A DNA stretch of 64,000 nt from Gigaspora rosea (GCA_003550325.1 QKWP01001963.1:10448-74447), one strand, 5' to 3'. Positions 1-11,599 are shown, numbered from the stretch's first letter. Program-made: numbers and translations. The notes: generated by a model not told the origin, from the letters alone.

Positions 1-1
1 T

Positions 2-598
2 ACTACCGGTAAAAATATTTATACATCATCAGTTATAACCTTTTTAGAATCAGTGTCACGTCATCCACAGCAATACGAGCTATTCAAGCATGTCGCTTCA
101 GTAAATATTACTCGAGAAAACCACTACTTAGCTTTTGATGAAGCCTTGGAGCAATATGGCGTTAAATTTGTCAAGCAAAATTTGACTTCCGGCTTATCAG
201 ACCCAGCTAACCTAAAACAAAAAATAATGGCAATTCAAGACGAACGTGAGAGAGTACTATTATTGTATGATGAATTTGTAGAAGATAATAAGATTAATTT
301 TGGAAGTCATAAAGTTAAACAATATAATGAAACTTTATGGCAGCTCATTGATGAACTTACTTTCGCATTTTATGATCCTGATCCCACTCAACATGATCTT
401 TTTAAGCATGCCCAGGAAATGAATCGAGATGGTTACATGCGTATGTTCAATTTTTACAGAAGTGGTCTTATTCGATTATATAATATTTTGCACGAAGATG
501 TTTATAAAACTAAAGAAAAAGTTACAAAGGGAAGACGGGTTAAGGATTTAGTTAGTGTTTCAGCTAAAGAATATTTATTAGCTATTAAAAAAGGTTGA
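2..598 (+). CDS. RGS-like domain protein, C-terminal part (5' end outside window)
   Basis: The frame is open from base 2 to the TGA at 596-598. The first possible start (GTG, 53) is probably not a true start, because the frame continues upstream and a splice acceptor (ttttag, ending at 47) fits an internal exon beginning at 48. The protein is helical and resembles an RGS fold: an HPQQYELFKHVASV...ENHYLAF...EALEQYG stretch, then LYDEFVEDN..INFGSHKV, then a last helix with FKHAQEMN..GYMRMF. RGS domains speed up GTP hydrolysis by G-alpha subunits, and in fungi they often sit at the C-terminus of receptor-like proteins. The domain call is from pattern similarity only. The C-terminal tail (KTKEKVTKGRRVKDL) is basic. 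An AATAAA lies 100 bases downstream. Confidence 0.5.
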   Translation, partial: TTGKNIYTSSVITFLESVSRHPQQYELFKHVASVNITRENHYLAFDEALEQYGVKFVKQNLTSGLSDPANLKQKIMAIQDERERVLLLYDEFVEDNKINFGSHKVKQYNETLWQLIDELTFAFYDPDPTQHDLFKHAQEMNRDGYMRMFNFYRSGLIRLYNILHEDVYKTKEKVTKGRRVKDLVSVSAKEYLLAIKKG

Positions 599-697
599 AC
601 CCTTTAGACTTACCCGATCTTATTAATGTTAAACGAACTTCTTCTATATATAAATATAGCGAAAAATTTTCGATCTATTGTATTAGAAAATTTTAAT

Positions 698-703
698 AAT
701 AAA
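698..703 (+). promoter_or_regulatory. AATAAA polyadenylation signal for the RGS-like gene
   Basis: Canonical hexamer about 100 nt after the stop codon, in AT-rich sequence where chance matches are common. Confidence 0.4.
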
Positions 704-2500
704 CTCTACTTTGTATTTCTAAGTTACCATATAACCAGCTACTAATACTAACCTGATCCGTTAAAAAAAAATGAATAGCTTGTCTTCCTGGAAATAATTC
801 GGGCAGTAAAGCTAAAAATAATACACCTTTTTGACCCTGTAATATATAAAAAAGCAAAGTAAAAAATAAAATAAGAAGGCTACTTGTAAACGAAACAGAG
901 CCTGTGGAACAAGTTTTATTAATGCATAAAAGTCGAATTTTTAAAGAGTTTTACAAGTTTTCTTCTTACGTTCTAAAAGTAAGTATATCAAATTTTGTGT
1001 AACGTTACTATATAAAATCGATCTGCATGACATATTCCCTGACTGATAATTTTTCTTCCCAAACTTATTTTTTTTAATTTCTTGAACCTTTTCCGTGTTA
1101 GTGGAACCTTTGAATTGGTTTCTTTGCTGGCGAAGTTGGTTGATTTCTTGATTAATTTTTTTTTTATGTAATGTTCACATGGTTCTAAACCTCAAACTAG
1201 ATAGGCAGGCATAGTACTGGCATAGTACTATACTTTTCTAGTAAGATTTCATTAAAATAAGACTATTATTATGGAGGCCATAGCAATTAAATATAATTTT
1301 TATAATTTTTTTATTCAAATAAATAATAGCATTTAGATTTCGCTAATATATAGTTGTATCTATTTATTCTTTGTCCTCATATGAGCTAGAACCTATGGTC
1401 TATTTATTTATTTAGACATACATAAGAACATGACATTTATTAAATAAAAAAAAAATAAAATAAAATACAAAAATATTTTACAATTGCTATACTACACCCA
1501 AACCCAACTACTATCTATATTTCAAATCTATCACTATGTTTAGAATTTAGTTACCATGCTAATTATCTGCTACATATGTCTAGAATTTAACTGTCCTAAA
1601 TTAAATTACTGTACTATGCACATGGGTGTATTAGACTTTGTGAACTGTAAAAATATACTTGAATAATATTGCTTATCTGAATTTTTGAGAATTGTAAAAA
1701 TCTAAGATTTCGGCTACCTTTTGAAGTATAAATAAAAGAAACATAAATAGCGTCTCATGACAACTTTATAAGAACAAGCATTAGGTTGAGAAGCTAAAGA
1801 CAATAAGTAGTAGCACATATGATCCTGTATGCATTGGCTTCGCCATTTTTGAGGACACAAGGTACAAGTAACACGATTGTTAATAGTTATAAAAGTATTC
1901 TTTTAGATGTATTCGTGTTTGGTGAAGTAAAAAAGACAATGCTTATTTTTTGAAAATTTTTTTGGTCAAAAGTTGCCGTACTATTTGTACTATTTGTAGA
2001 CTCAGAGTGGTGTTAAAATATTCATTATACAGTACTTAAAAAAAAAATATGCATATGTAAACATAATAAATACTGTACATACTATAATATTTTTGGGGTG
2101 TTAATTTTATTATTAATCAATCAAATAATTTGATTACAAAATTTATTTAGGGTACATATTTAGGGCCCAATTCCACTGATTAGCGGATATATTTACAATA
2201 GCATAGATAGAGCTGACTGAAATTTCTAGTTTTTATTTGTAAAACTAGCATAACAGGTCATGTATCTCTTGATAGCTAAATAATACCAAACTTGCAATTG
2301 GAGTGTTTTATATATACGAATTATAAATTAGTATATAAACTTATTAATATAGTACCGATAAGATTATCAAAGAAATAAAAAAATAATAACTTATGAACTA
2401 TTAGTTAAAATTACATGATTTTGGTACTATTCATTTTAATAAGATAGTAGTACATTTATCTATTGAAATAAATAGAGAACAACTCCATTGGTATCACTCC
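704..2500. other. AT-rich intergenic DNA
   Basis: No open frame of note on either strand. It holds homopolymer runs and a short duplicated motif (GGCATAGTACT, near 1205-1230). No TIRs were seen. Confidence 0.6.
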
Positions 2501-2504
2501 ATTG

Positions 2505-2635
2505 CTCTATTGAAAATAATTTGTGAATGGAGCCAATGGAGGCCAACTAACTAATAATATAGCATTTGTTAATAACTAATATCTAATTTTATTGGCTCTA
2601 TTGGTTCCATTTGTTTGCCAATATTTTCAATAGAG
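2505..2635. mobile_element. Small inverted-repeat element (MITE-like)
   Basis: CTCTATTGAAAATA at the left matches TATTTTCAATAGAG at the right. The imperfect arms run inward for about 45 bases (AATGGAGCCAATGGA against TATTGGCTCTATTGG). No coding capacity; superfamily unknown. Confidence 0.55.
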
Positions 2636-2806
2636 TATATCATATTGCCAAACTGTTTATGAGAGATTGTTAGTGTACCAAATTAGGTATTGTACCAAAT
2701 TAGATACATCTACTTTATATTATACTAATTTTTAACTAAATTCTAACTTATTAATAGATAATTTATAGAAAATATGCATTTTCTAAAAGATGTCTAATAG
2801 CTTCTT

Positions 2807-3130
2807 TATACATACCATATGTTTCTGAAAATAAACTATCCATTTTGGCCAAAGAGATATACAAAAAAATGTGGAATAGCTTATTTTCAAATTGTTAAAT
2901 TTTCAAAAAATTGAAAAGTGTACTAATAAAAGTTGTCTAAATGTTTTAAAATTTTACTATAAGTATTTCAATGTTCTGATCAAGTTTACTTAATGGCACT
3001 TTTGAAATTTATTTAGTAAAATTTAGACTTTTATATAAAGCTACAGGTAGCAATTTTTTTTAAAATTTTTTAAAAAATAAGAGGTAGCTTCTTTTGGAGG
3101 TTGCTTATTTTTGAAAACATATGGTATATA
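2807..3130. mobile_element. MITE with ACCATATGTTTCTGAAAATAA-type TIRs
   Basis: TATACATACCATATG at the left is mirrored by CATATGGTATATA at the right, with further matching inward (CTGAAAATAA / TTATTTTTGA). The interior is non-coding and AT-rich. The flank resembles a TA target. Confidence 0.55.
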
Positions 3131-3531
3131 AAAATTTTGACCAAAAATAGAACAAGTTACATGCTTTGGCCTACTTCTATTGGCTAATTTTAAATATATA
3201 AAAATTAATTTTTAGCTAATTAAAATGCAAAAATTCAAAAAAAGCAATAGATTTTAATATAAATTTTCAAAAATCAAACAAATTATATGAATTCCATCTT
3301 TAAGTATTCTATACTGTAGTTTAATACATTTGTATAATAGATATCTTGTTTAGCCTTTAAAATACAATTAATTAATTTATTTACAAATTATGATAAATAT
3401 AAACCTGATTTATTAGACATATACATACAGAGCTTTCAAAGTTCATTAATCATATCAAGATTAATTTAAATAGAATTAACTTGAGACAAATCTAAATACC
3501 AGCAAATTTAAATCAATAATATAGCATAATT

Positions 3532-4791
3532 TTAATATATTAGTTGAAGATAGCTACCTTTAATTGCTTCTGAAATTAATTTTGTTTTAATAATTTTGCT
3601 AGTATATATTTCATCTGGATGCTTTGATATTGGCAATGATTTAATAATTTTATCTGCATCTAAAAATTGCTTTTTAATTTCCTTATTAGTATCATCAAAA
3701 TAATCAGGATCATCAAAATTTTCCATGCTTTCCTTCCATAGTTCAAGTAAGCTCCAAATATCATCAGCAGTAGGCCGTTTCTGAGGATCCAAATCCATGC
3801 ATTTCTTGGCCAATTCAATATAGCATTTAGGAGTTTCAGGTGCAAACTCTGGTTGCAATCCTCTGCAAATCTTGACTGCAAGTTTGTGATCAAATTCATA
3901 ACCATCATAAGGCCTTTGTCCAGTTGACATCTCTGACATAATAACTCCAAAACCATAAATGTCAGCGGCTTTTGTTAAATTTTCACCTAATAAGACTTCT
4001 GGAGCAACATAAGGCATAACACCATAAATTTCGCCTTCAGAATCTTTTTCATTATTTTTTTTAGACAATCCTAAATCTGCGATATAAGATTTCAAATTTG
4101 TGTTAATGCGCCGATCCTGCAAAATATTGCCACTGTGAAAGTCTGCATGAATGTATCCTGCATTATGAATATGAAATAAATCGTTTGAAATATCGAAAAG
4201 GATATTTAATTTAGTCTTCCAAGTAAGATCTTGAAAATTTGTTCTTAAAAACTTATGAAGATTTCCACTATTAGCATATTGAAATACTATCAAGTATTTA
4301 TTTTCACTATTTTGAGTTAATCCATATATCTTAAGCCTGCTATTATACATAGTACATTTCATATGATTTTCAAACTTTATAATTAAACGAATTAGTTTTA
4401 ATTTAATCAATTGATAAACTAATAAATAATTTAACTCACTTCTTTTAAAGAACCTGACAAGGTTTTGAGTGCAACGATGCTGGATGGTTCACGTGCTCTT
4501 ACATAATTAAAATCATTGCCATCAACTTTTCGTATGCCATCCAACCAGATTGCTGAATATACAGAACCAAATCCTCCTTTACCAATTTCTTTAACTTCTG
4601 ATAATCTGTCAAATGGAATCCATTCAATAGCGTCTTCATAATCAAAGGTTCTAAGTTGGAACGCTTTCATGCAATCATCAATATCCTTATTTCTACTTGT
4701 CCATCTTGTTTTATCAGGGTCACATAATAGGCACCATGCTTTAGATGTGTTATCTTCTTTACAGCTTGCACATTTTCCAAATTTAGATTTC
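3532..4791 (-). CDS. Protein kinase domain, TKL-like (C-terminal exons of a probable Sel1-kinase gene)
   Basis: Two exons, 4791..4440 and 4374..3532, are joined by a 65-nt intron (GTGAGT at 4439, ATAAAG ending at 4375) that links KEVS-side LSGSLKE to FENHMKC. The N-part has two CxxC pairs (KCASC, WCLLC), probably zinc-binding, then WIPFDRLSEVKEIGKGGFG (glycine loop) and IVALK (catalytic lysine). The second exon has IHADFHSGNIL (catalytic loop, HRD changed to HAD), ADLGLSK (DFG changed to DLG) and VAPEVL (APE). The HxDFHSGN form is usual in the greatly expanded Glomeromycotina kinases, so the protein is probably active. The reading frame has no ATG between an upstream stop and 4670, and a TATATAG acceptor at 4793-4792 fits an internal exon. 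The phase matches the Sel1 exon upstream. A GTAGCT donor-like site near 3557 may mark another 3' exon. Likely Ser/Thr or dual-specificity; substrate unknown. Confidence 0.85.
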
Positions 4792-4859
4792 CTATATAAT
4801 ACATTATGTTTTATTTCGCATTTGCGATTTTAAACTATAGAACGAATGTAAATATTTAC

Positions 4860-6690
4860 CGACTAAATTAATACGAATAAAATGATTTGTAGTAATGATA
4901 AATGAGTATTTATGTTCTTGTTTAGTGAACTTGTTTTGCTGTTATGTAGTAAAATATCAATGTTCCCAATACTCACACACTGAATTAATGTATGTAATGG
5001 TAGTAAGTATTTATGTTCTTGTTTGCGAACTTGTTTGGCTGTTTTTATGTAGTAAAATTATTAAATGTTCTTTATACTCACTCGCTGAATGAAATAATTA
5101 ATGCGAATGAAATGAATTGTACGTAATGGTAAATAAGTAATTATGAACTTGTTTTGTGAACTTGTTTTGCTATTTTTATGTAGTAAAATTATTAAATGTT
5201 CTTTATACTCACTCGCTGAATGAAATAATTAATGCGAATGAAATGAATTGTACGTAATGGTAAATAAGTATTTATGTTCTTGCTTTGTGAAGTAAAATTA
5301 TTAAATGTTTATACTCACCGACTAAATTAATGCGAATGAAATGATTTTAACTTAATGGTAAATAAGTATTTATGTTCTTGTTTTGTGAAATTGTTTTGCA
5401 ATGTTCTTTATACTCACATACTAAATTAATGCGAGTGAAATGATTTGTACGTAATGGTAAATAAGTATTTATATTCTTGTTTTGTGAACTTGTTTTGCTG
5501 TTTTCATGTAGTAAAATTATTAAATGTTCTTTATACTCACGAGCTGAATGAAATGATTAATGCGAATGAAATGATTTGTACGTAATGGTAAATAAGTACT
5601 GTGAATTGCCATATACAAGACCCCCGTGATAGTAGGGTGCGAATCACAGGTAGCTTAGTGATGGCGAAACATGTAATCGCTAATCGTCCCGACCTTACAT
5701 ATAATCACTTAATGTATTCTAAGTGTAATAGATAATTTTTCTATTACCGTTACTCAAGAAGTCGACGATATAAGTTTCGCTCCATTTTTCTGCCATGACT
5801 AAGCTATCTGCGGATCAAATCAATCTAGATTACAAGAACTATTTAATGGGTATATTAAGAATTGCAAAAATAGCATCACAGGATCTATATTAACCAAACC
5901 TGGATTTTTCAAATATTTAGACTGCCTATTGTAAATGCAAACTGTGTATACTCTTCAAATTTTCTTTAATTATATGAATTCTCAGTTGTATATTAGACCC
6001 GGGTTTTGTATACGGCGATTTACGGTATTTATGTCCTTGTTTTGTGAATTTGGTTTATTGTTTTATGTAGTAAATTGTTAAATGATCTTAATACTCACAG
6101 ACTAAATTAATGCGAATGAAATGAATTGTACGTAATGGTAAATAAGTATTTATTTTCTTGTTTGGTGAACTTGTTTTGCTGTTTTCATGTAGTAAAATTA
6201 TTAAATGTTCTTTATACTCACTGACTAAATTAATGCGAATGAAATGATTTGTACGTAATGGTAAATAAGTATTTATTTTCTTGTTTTGTGATGTTTTCAT
6301 GTAGTAAAATTATTAAATGTTCATTATGCTTACGGGCTGAATGAAATGATTAATGCGAACGAAATGATTTGTACATAATGGAAAATAAGTATTTATGTTC
6401 TTGTTTTGTGAACTTGATTTGCAGCTTTAACTCGCAAAATTATTAAATGTTCTTTATACGCACATGCTGAATGAAATAATTAATGCGAATGAAATGAGTT
6501 GTACGCAATGGTAAATAAGTATTTATATTCTTGTTTTGTGAACCTGTTTTGCTGTTTTTATGTTCTTTATACTTACGGGCTAAAATAACACACAATAAAT
6601 ATAAATAACACACAATAAATATTTATGGCTTAAATTACTGATAAATAAATCAATAAATGTTCTTTATACTTACTCTCTGATAATTAAAGT
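4860..6690. repeat. 123-bp minisatellite in the large intron
   Basis: About 12 imperfect copies of a ~123-bp unit. Each has ACTCAC near its start, then TTAATGCGAATGAAATGA, GTACGTAATGGTAAATAAG and ATGTAGTAAAATTATTAAATG. On the minus strand each unit carries GTGAGTATAAAG, which resembles an intron 5' end. The array lies between the Sel1 and kinase exons and is split by a TA-flanked insertion at 5599-6025. A few units are truncated (near 5290 and 5390). Confidence 0.85.
5599..6025. mobile_element. TA-flanked MITE inserted in the minisatellite
   Basis: The repeat phase is interrupted exactly here. Ends CTGTGAATTGCCATATACAA and TTGTATACGGCGATTTACGG are inverted repeats of ~28 bp, flanked by TA on both sides (5597-5598, 6026-6027), as for Tc1/mariner-type elements. 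No coding capacity was seen. Confidence 0.65.
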
Positions 6691-6750
6691 TGTGTAAGAA
6701 ATCTTATTTTAAATGAACTAAACGATTATAATAAATAAAAATTAGCTCAC

Positions 6751-7637
6751 TTTCTTTCCCATTCATTAGCTTTATCAATGTCTTCTTCCACGCCAATTCC
6801 AAAGCTGTAACAAATGGAAGTTTTCCAAATTCCGGTCGAATTACCTGCCTCAGCGGATTTCAGATAATATGTAAATGCTTTATGCTTATCGATTTCGACT
6901 CCAATTCCTAAATAATAACAATAACCAACTTGATACATTCCATTAGAATCATTCATGTTGGCTGATTTTTGATAATATGTGAATGCCTTGTTTTCATCTT
7001 TTTCAATTCCAATTCCGTATTCGTAACAATATCCAAGCATGAGATTTCCAATAGTGTATCCTTTTTCTGCTGATTTTTTATACCAAATAAACGCTTGATA
7101 TTCATCTCTTTCAGTTCCAAGTCCGTAAAGATAACAATTGCCAATTTGCAACATTCCATCAGCACGTCCCATTTCATTAGATAAAACGGCAGTTTTAGAA
7201 AATCCTTTCGAATTACCTGCCTTTGCTGAATTTTGGTAATTCTCAAATGCTTTATTCTTATCGATTTCAACACCAATTCCATGTTCATAACAATGGCCGA
7301 CTTGAAACATTCCGTTAGAATTTCCCTTATCAGCTGATTTTTGATACCAAGTAAAAGCCTGGTGTTCATTTTTTTCAATTCCAATTCCTTGAAGATAACA
7401 ATAGCCAACTTGAAACATTCCATAAGAATTATTCATATTTGCTGACTCTTCATAATATTTGAATGCCTTATGTTCATCTTTTTCAACATCAATTCCGTGT
7501 TCATAGCAATAGCCAAGCATGAATTTTGCCTTAGAGTTTCCTTTTTCTGCTAAATTTTGAATATCTGCGAGGCTTAATTGGTTAAAATCGTCTGTGATTT
7601 TAGCAATTTCATCTGATAACCTTTTGTTTGTTGGCAT
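6751..7637 (-). CDS. Sel1-repeat (SLR) protein, N-terminal exon of probable Sel1-kinase fusion
   Basis: The ATG at 7637 opens MPTNKRLSDEIAKI, followed by about seven tandem Sel1-like repeats of ~36 residues with the pattern AEKGNSKAKFMLGYCYEHGI..EKDEHKAFKYYEESA. Sel1 repeats are helix-turn-helix solenoids that act as protein-binding scaffolds. One repeat is disturbed (around SKGFSKTAVLSNEMGRADGM), which looks like an imperfect unit. The frame meets TGA at 6747, but the sequence there reads AGA AA|GTGAGC, a good donor at 6750. Splicing to 4791 restores the frame (AA+G = Lys), giving EWERK-KSKFGKCASC. In Glomeromycotina Sel1 repeats are often joined to kinase domains, usually after the kinase; here they would precede it. 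If not spliced, this is a stand-alone 296-residue Sel1 protein. Confidence 0.85.
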
Positions 7638-8072
7638 TTTGAATGCGAAGAAAAAAACCCCCCTCTCAAAAGGATTCGGGAGACGTGCTGATTATAATAT
7701 GAAGACTATAATTATCAATTAAATATAGCGTCTAATAAGACTTGTGAAAGAGGAACAACCAAATGTATATGCGGATACAAGTAGTAGCCGTATAAATATG
7801 TTATCTCTTTATTAATCTATATGGGCACTGTTCAAAAGAAAGGGAGATTTTTAGGCTATTTTCACGTTTAAGTGCAACCTTATACAAAAACATGAATTTT
7901 TTTTAACCCGTCAAAAAAGTACTGGCACGTGACAATTTACCAATGACATGCTGAGATTTGGAGTAGCGTTACACGGGACGCACTTTTTTGGGGAAATTTA
8001 TATTTTAATTCGCTAACTTTATGGTTAGAGTCATGCTAGGTTAGGGTTAAGTGTTTTAAGTTGCACTTATTT
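7638..8072. other. Upstream region of the Sel1 gene with a decayed MITE half
   Basis: Probable promoter side of the Sel1 gene, including an aaaaaaccccccctctc-type low-complexity stretch just 5' of the ATG. From about 7960 it contains a degenerate inverted half of the GCGCGGGTAATAC element (TTACACGGGACGCACTTTTTT). Confidence 0.4.
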
Positions 8073-8379
8073 GCGCGGGTAATACAAGCTCCTGGAGAGG
8101 AAATAGCCAATCGGAGAGTGCAAATTTGACTATTCCGGATCAGCCCGACGAAGAATCCGAACACGCGTAAAAGAAGAAAAAAGCGAAAATACGCAAAAAC
8201 TAATGTTTAAATCGATCTTGGTGCACTAATTAAAAATGACTGGAATGAAATTTTACTTATATTAAGCATCACTCTAACCCTATAGCCTCTAACATTAAGC
8301 CCTAACCCTAAATTTTTATCTCACGCACTTAGTTTATTTACAAAATCGGATTTCCTTTTTGGGTTTGTGTTACCCGCGC
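8073..8379. mobile_element. GCGCGGGTAATAC MITE, copy 1
   Basis: Ends GCGCGGGTAATACAA and TTGTGTTACCCGCGC are inverted repeats. The interior holds CCAATCGG near the left end, GAATGAAATTTTACTTATA, and a telomere-like tract (CCCTAACCCTAA near 8310). Non-coding. Confidence 0.75.
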
Positions 8380-8468
8380 AAAATGAATTGGCACAGTATT
8401 GGCACCAAGGTTTAGACTGCCGTTTCACAATTGACTGGATGATTATTACGTGATTTGCTTCCTTATTT

Positions 8469-8692
8469 GCGCGGGTGATACAAACCAAAAAAGTGCATGA
8501 AATAAAAAAAATTTAAGTTAGAGCCTTAACGTTAGAGGTTATATAAACAGACTAACGTAAATTTTCATTCCCGACATTTTAATTGGTGCACCAAGGTCAA
8601 TTTAAACACTAGTTTTTGCTCGTACGTGTTCAGGATTCTATATCGGCCGATTGGATATTCATTCCCTCTTCAAGAGTTTGTTGCGCGGGTAA
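8469..8692. mobile_element. GCGCGGGTAATAC MITE, copy 2 (inverted)
   Basis: Same family as copy 1 in opposite orientation: GCGCGGGTGATACAAACC, then the interior in reverse order (GGTGCACCAAGGTC, CGGCCGATTGGATA). Its right end is fused to copy 3. Confidence 0.65.
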
Positions 8693-8940
8693 TACAAACT
8701 CCTGGGTGTAATCTTTGACTATTCCGGATCACCTCGCCAAAGAATTCGAACACGCATAAAAGAAGAAAAAAACGAAAATATGCAAAAACTAATGTTTGAA
8801 TCGATCTTGGTGCACTAATTAAAAATGACGGAATGAAATTTTGCATATAGTAAGCTTAATCCAACTAAACATTAAGGTTCTAACCCTCTCACGCACTTAG
8901 TTTATTTCCTTTTTTGGTTTGTATTACCCGAAGCGGGATG
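8693..8940. mobile_element. GCGCGGGTAATAC MITE, copy 3
   Basis: Direct orientation with the same internal landmarks (CTATTCCGGATCA, AACACGCATAAAAGAAG, TTGGTGCACTAATTAAAAATG). It ends GGTTTGTATTACCCG. Shorter than copy 1 and joined head-on to copy 2. Confidence 0.7.
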
Positions 8941-9130
8941 TTAATTGGTCCCGAAGTAATTTTGTGTTCTAAAAGTTATTTCTCTATAACAGTCTCTAAT
9001 AGAAATTTATAAGTTTTTGCTTAATTTCCAAGAAATTTAGGTGGTACCGATCAACCAAATTTTCTCCACATTGTTTCAGTCCCATCTAAATTACTGCAAA
9101 AACCGAATTAGAACAGTCAGACGATTTGCC

Positions 9131-9428
9131 AAATTAGGGGTAGGCTAAAGCCAGGTACATCACGAAATTACCCAATATATAACCCGGATCAGTCCGAACA
9201 AAACAAAGCGAGACGGCAAAGACAAAAACACGATATATAAGTTATAAAAAATGGCTATCCAAACCGTCTTGTTTGACTAAGTAAAAATGTCGGGAATGCG
9301 ATTTTACTATATAAAAACCACCTTCTAACCTAACCTTAACCCTAACCCTAACCCTAATTAAAAAATCGGAAAAATTGGAAAAATCGGGTAATCTCGCGAT
9401 GTACCTGGCTTTAGCCATTCCCCAAATT
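9131..9428. mobile_element. MITE with ~30-bp TIRs and telomere-like core
   Basis: GGCTAAAGCCAGGTACATC at the left is mirrored by GATGTACCTGGCTTTAGCC at the right. The core has GCGATTTTACTATATA followed by a run of CCCTAA repeats (about 9331-9356). Internally it resembles the GCGCGGGTAATAC MITEs (CGGATCAGTCCGAACA, AAATGTCGGGAATG), but the termini differ. Confidence 0.75.
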
Positions 9429-9431
9429 AGG

Positions 9432-10644
9432 AAATCGTATTCTAGAATGATCGATGTACGATTTTCGTGAATTTGATTGGTTTTCAGTTCTCAGGTACAT
9501 CGTACTTGTCTTGGGGGTTCTAAAAATTTTTTTTATTCATTCAATACTGAACAATATACGAATAGATAGTGTTAAACGCCTATATTATTTAAACCCACTT
9601 AATTCTTCCCGTCAACCATTTTTAAAAAAGGTAAATGAGAGCTTAAAATTACAATTTTTTTGCGCATTGTTAAACGAAAAGGTAATTTACTAACTAAAAT
9701 TAGTTCTTAATTTATTTTTTTTTTTGACCTGAAAAAAAGAAGTAAACTTAAATGTATATTTGCAAGTTTGGCTGACACATATTTGAAAGTTGGATAAAGT
9801 TTTTGTGAAGGAGAAAAATGGTGAAATCCAAGTAGTTTATTAGCAGCTAAGAAATTAACATTATTATAATTATTTTTTGAGCTTGATGTTTCTTTAATTT
9901 GTTGATATATTTCATTATAAATAATTAGTTTTATGAGCATTTTGTAGGTTCCAGTCAAAAAAAATCAAAAGCCCTACTTCGATACTAATGAGGATAATTT
10001 AAGAAATTTAAAAATTGGATTATTAATGATATTTTAGGTTCTATTAATTATAGTTTGATGATCTTTGTACTATTTGATTCATCTCATTAAGATGAATAAA
10101 AATTGCTTAATTTGGATTAGTAATTGGCAAAATATCACTGTATTAGACTGTATTTGTTTTTTGAAAAAAAATACAAAAATAACTATAATGAAATTTTGTA
10201 CTAAGTAACTCAATCTTAGTATATTAAATAAAGTTGTTTATTGTGCTGAGTTTTATTATTTATTTTAAAAATTTGAAAAAATTTTTCTAAATATTTTTGG
10301 TGTACATTACTATGAATTACTAAATTTTAAAAATTCATGACCATAATTTGATTGGCTAATTAACATGTAAAGTTAATTAACTGAAATGCTTAAAAATATC
10401 TGATTAATGTTTTTATACTATAAAAAGTGTAATTGATACTATCCATATTTGGCAAATAATTAAACTGTTATAAAGAAATAACTTTCTATAGCTTTATTTA
10501 TTGTAAACTTTTTAAAATTATTGAATCTAATAATTTTTGAAATTAAATTAAAGATAGTTAAACTTCATACTCTATATTACAAGTTACTTAATATGCTCCA
10601 ATGAAATAAACCCAATTGTTTGAAGTTACTTTTAGTATAGCTTA
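9432..10644. other. AT-rich DNA without a supported gene
   Basis: Short open frames at 9454-9693 (+) and 9707-9958 (-) have no recognisable domain. Only simple AT-rich sequence otherwise. Confidence 0.5.
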
Positions 10645-11044
10645 TATAGTTCACGACAGCTAAAGACTAAAACATGTAACTTGTACCATTTTAAAAAATT
10701 TTATATTGAAATTTACTATCTTTTTGATTTCTTGTATTTTGATTGATCAAAATATTTTTTCCAAAAAAAATTTTTTAATTAAAATAACAAATTAGCTAAT
10801 AGCAAGAGGTCAAAACATGTGATTTGTCACATTTCATTAATTTTTTGACACACCATATAAAAATTAAGCATCTTTAAATTAATATAAATCAAAAATATAT
10901 AATAATTATTTTAAAAATAAAGCCGCTAAGTTGTAGCAAATTAACTTAGCTACAATTTAGTGGCTTTCTTTTTTTCATATCTTTTATGTATCAAGAGCTA
11001 TTAATTTTTGAAATTATTTTAGTCTTTAGGTGTCGCGCACTGTA
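10645..11044. mobile_element. TA-flanked MITE with internal hairpin
   Basis: ACGACAGCTAAAGACTAAAA at the left matches TTTTAGTCTTTAGGTGTCG at the right, with TA at both outer edges. At 10920-10968 a strong hairpin pairs AAAGCCGCTAAGTTGTAGC with GCTACAATTTAGTGGCTTT. Non-coding. Confidence 0.65.
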
Positions 11045-11189
11045 CAATTTGAATTGAATTCTGATAATTTTTTGGCAATGCAACTAATTAGAAAATTTGA
11101 ACAATATTGAAATAAATAGAAACAACCAATTTTATTATTATAAGTAATTTTATATTCTAAATATTGAGTTAACCAATTTAAGCTATAGT

Positions 11190-11590
11190 TGTTATTGGGT
11201 GCATAGCAACCAATAATTGCAGTTATTTGTTAAAAATTTTGATGAATAACATCTTATTTATTAGAGATTTTGCAAGTACCAAAGTAATGATTGGGTGCTA
11301 TGTAGTAGCATGTATTACCTGATCATTTACTATTACAGGTCAAAATTGTACACATCGGTATAATTTCGGGTACCCAATATATATAGTATATGTAGATGAT
11401 ATGTGACTGATATGTGTAAGATATATTTATACACATACCCGATATGTGCCTGGTTCATATAGGATATCGGACACATATAGTCACACATAGTATACATGCC
11501 GTATACATGCTATATACATGCCATATATATATCGCATATATAAATTTTGTATATATTATGTACCCAATATGTACCCGATATAAAGTAACA
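11190..11590 (+). repeat. Dispersed repeat with ATATGTACCCGATAT motifs, copy 1
   Basis: Landmarks in order: GCATAGCAACCAATAATTGCAG, AGAGATTTTGCAAGTACC, ACAGGTCAAAATTG, CGGGTACCCAATATATA, then many variants of ATATGTRCCCGATAT. An inverted copy lies at 27490-27835. Confidence 0.6.
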
Positions 11591-11599
11591 TCAAGAAAA

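Noticed and set aside
5640-5700. tRNA A-box-like GGTAGCTTAGTGATGG
   Set aside because: No B box at a sensible distance and no cloverleaf; it lies inside a TA-flanked MITE.
6088-6300. 70-codon frame NKKINTYLPLRT... on the minus strand
   Set aside because: It is the 123-bp minisatellite translated; the repeat unit explains the apparent peptide repeat.
8281-9357. Chromosome end suggested by CCCTAACCCTAA
   Set aside because: Only 2-4 units, inside TIR-bounded elements and scattered through the window; these are interstitial motifs, not a telomere.
9707-9958. 83-codon minus-strand frame (NEIYQQIKETSSS...)
   Set aside because: The NEIYQQIKE piece recalls kinase tails of these fungi, but nothing else around it fits and the rest is low-complexity; too weak to call.
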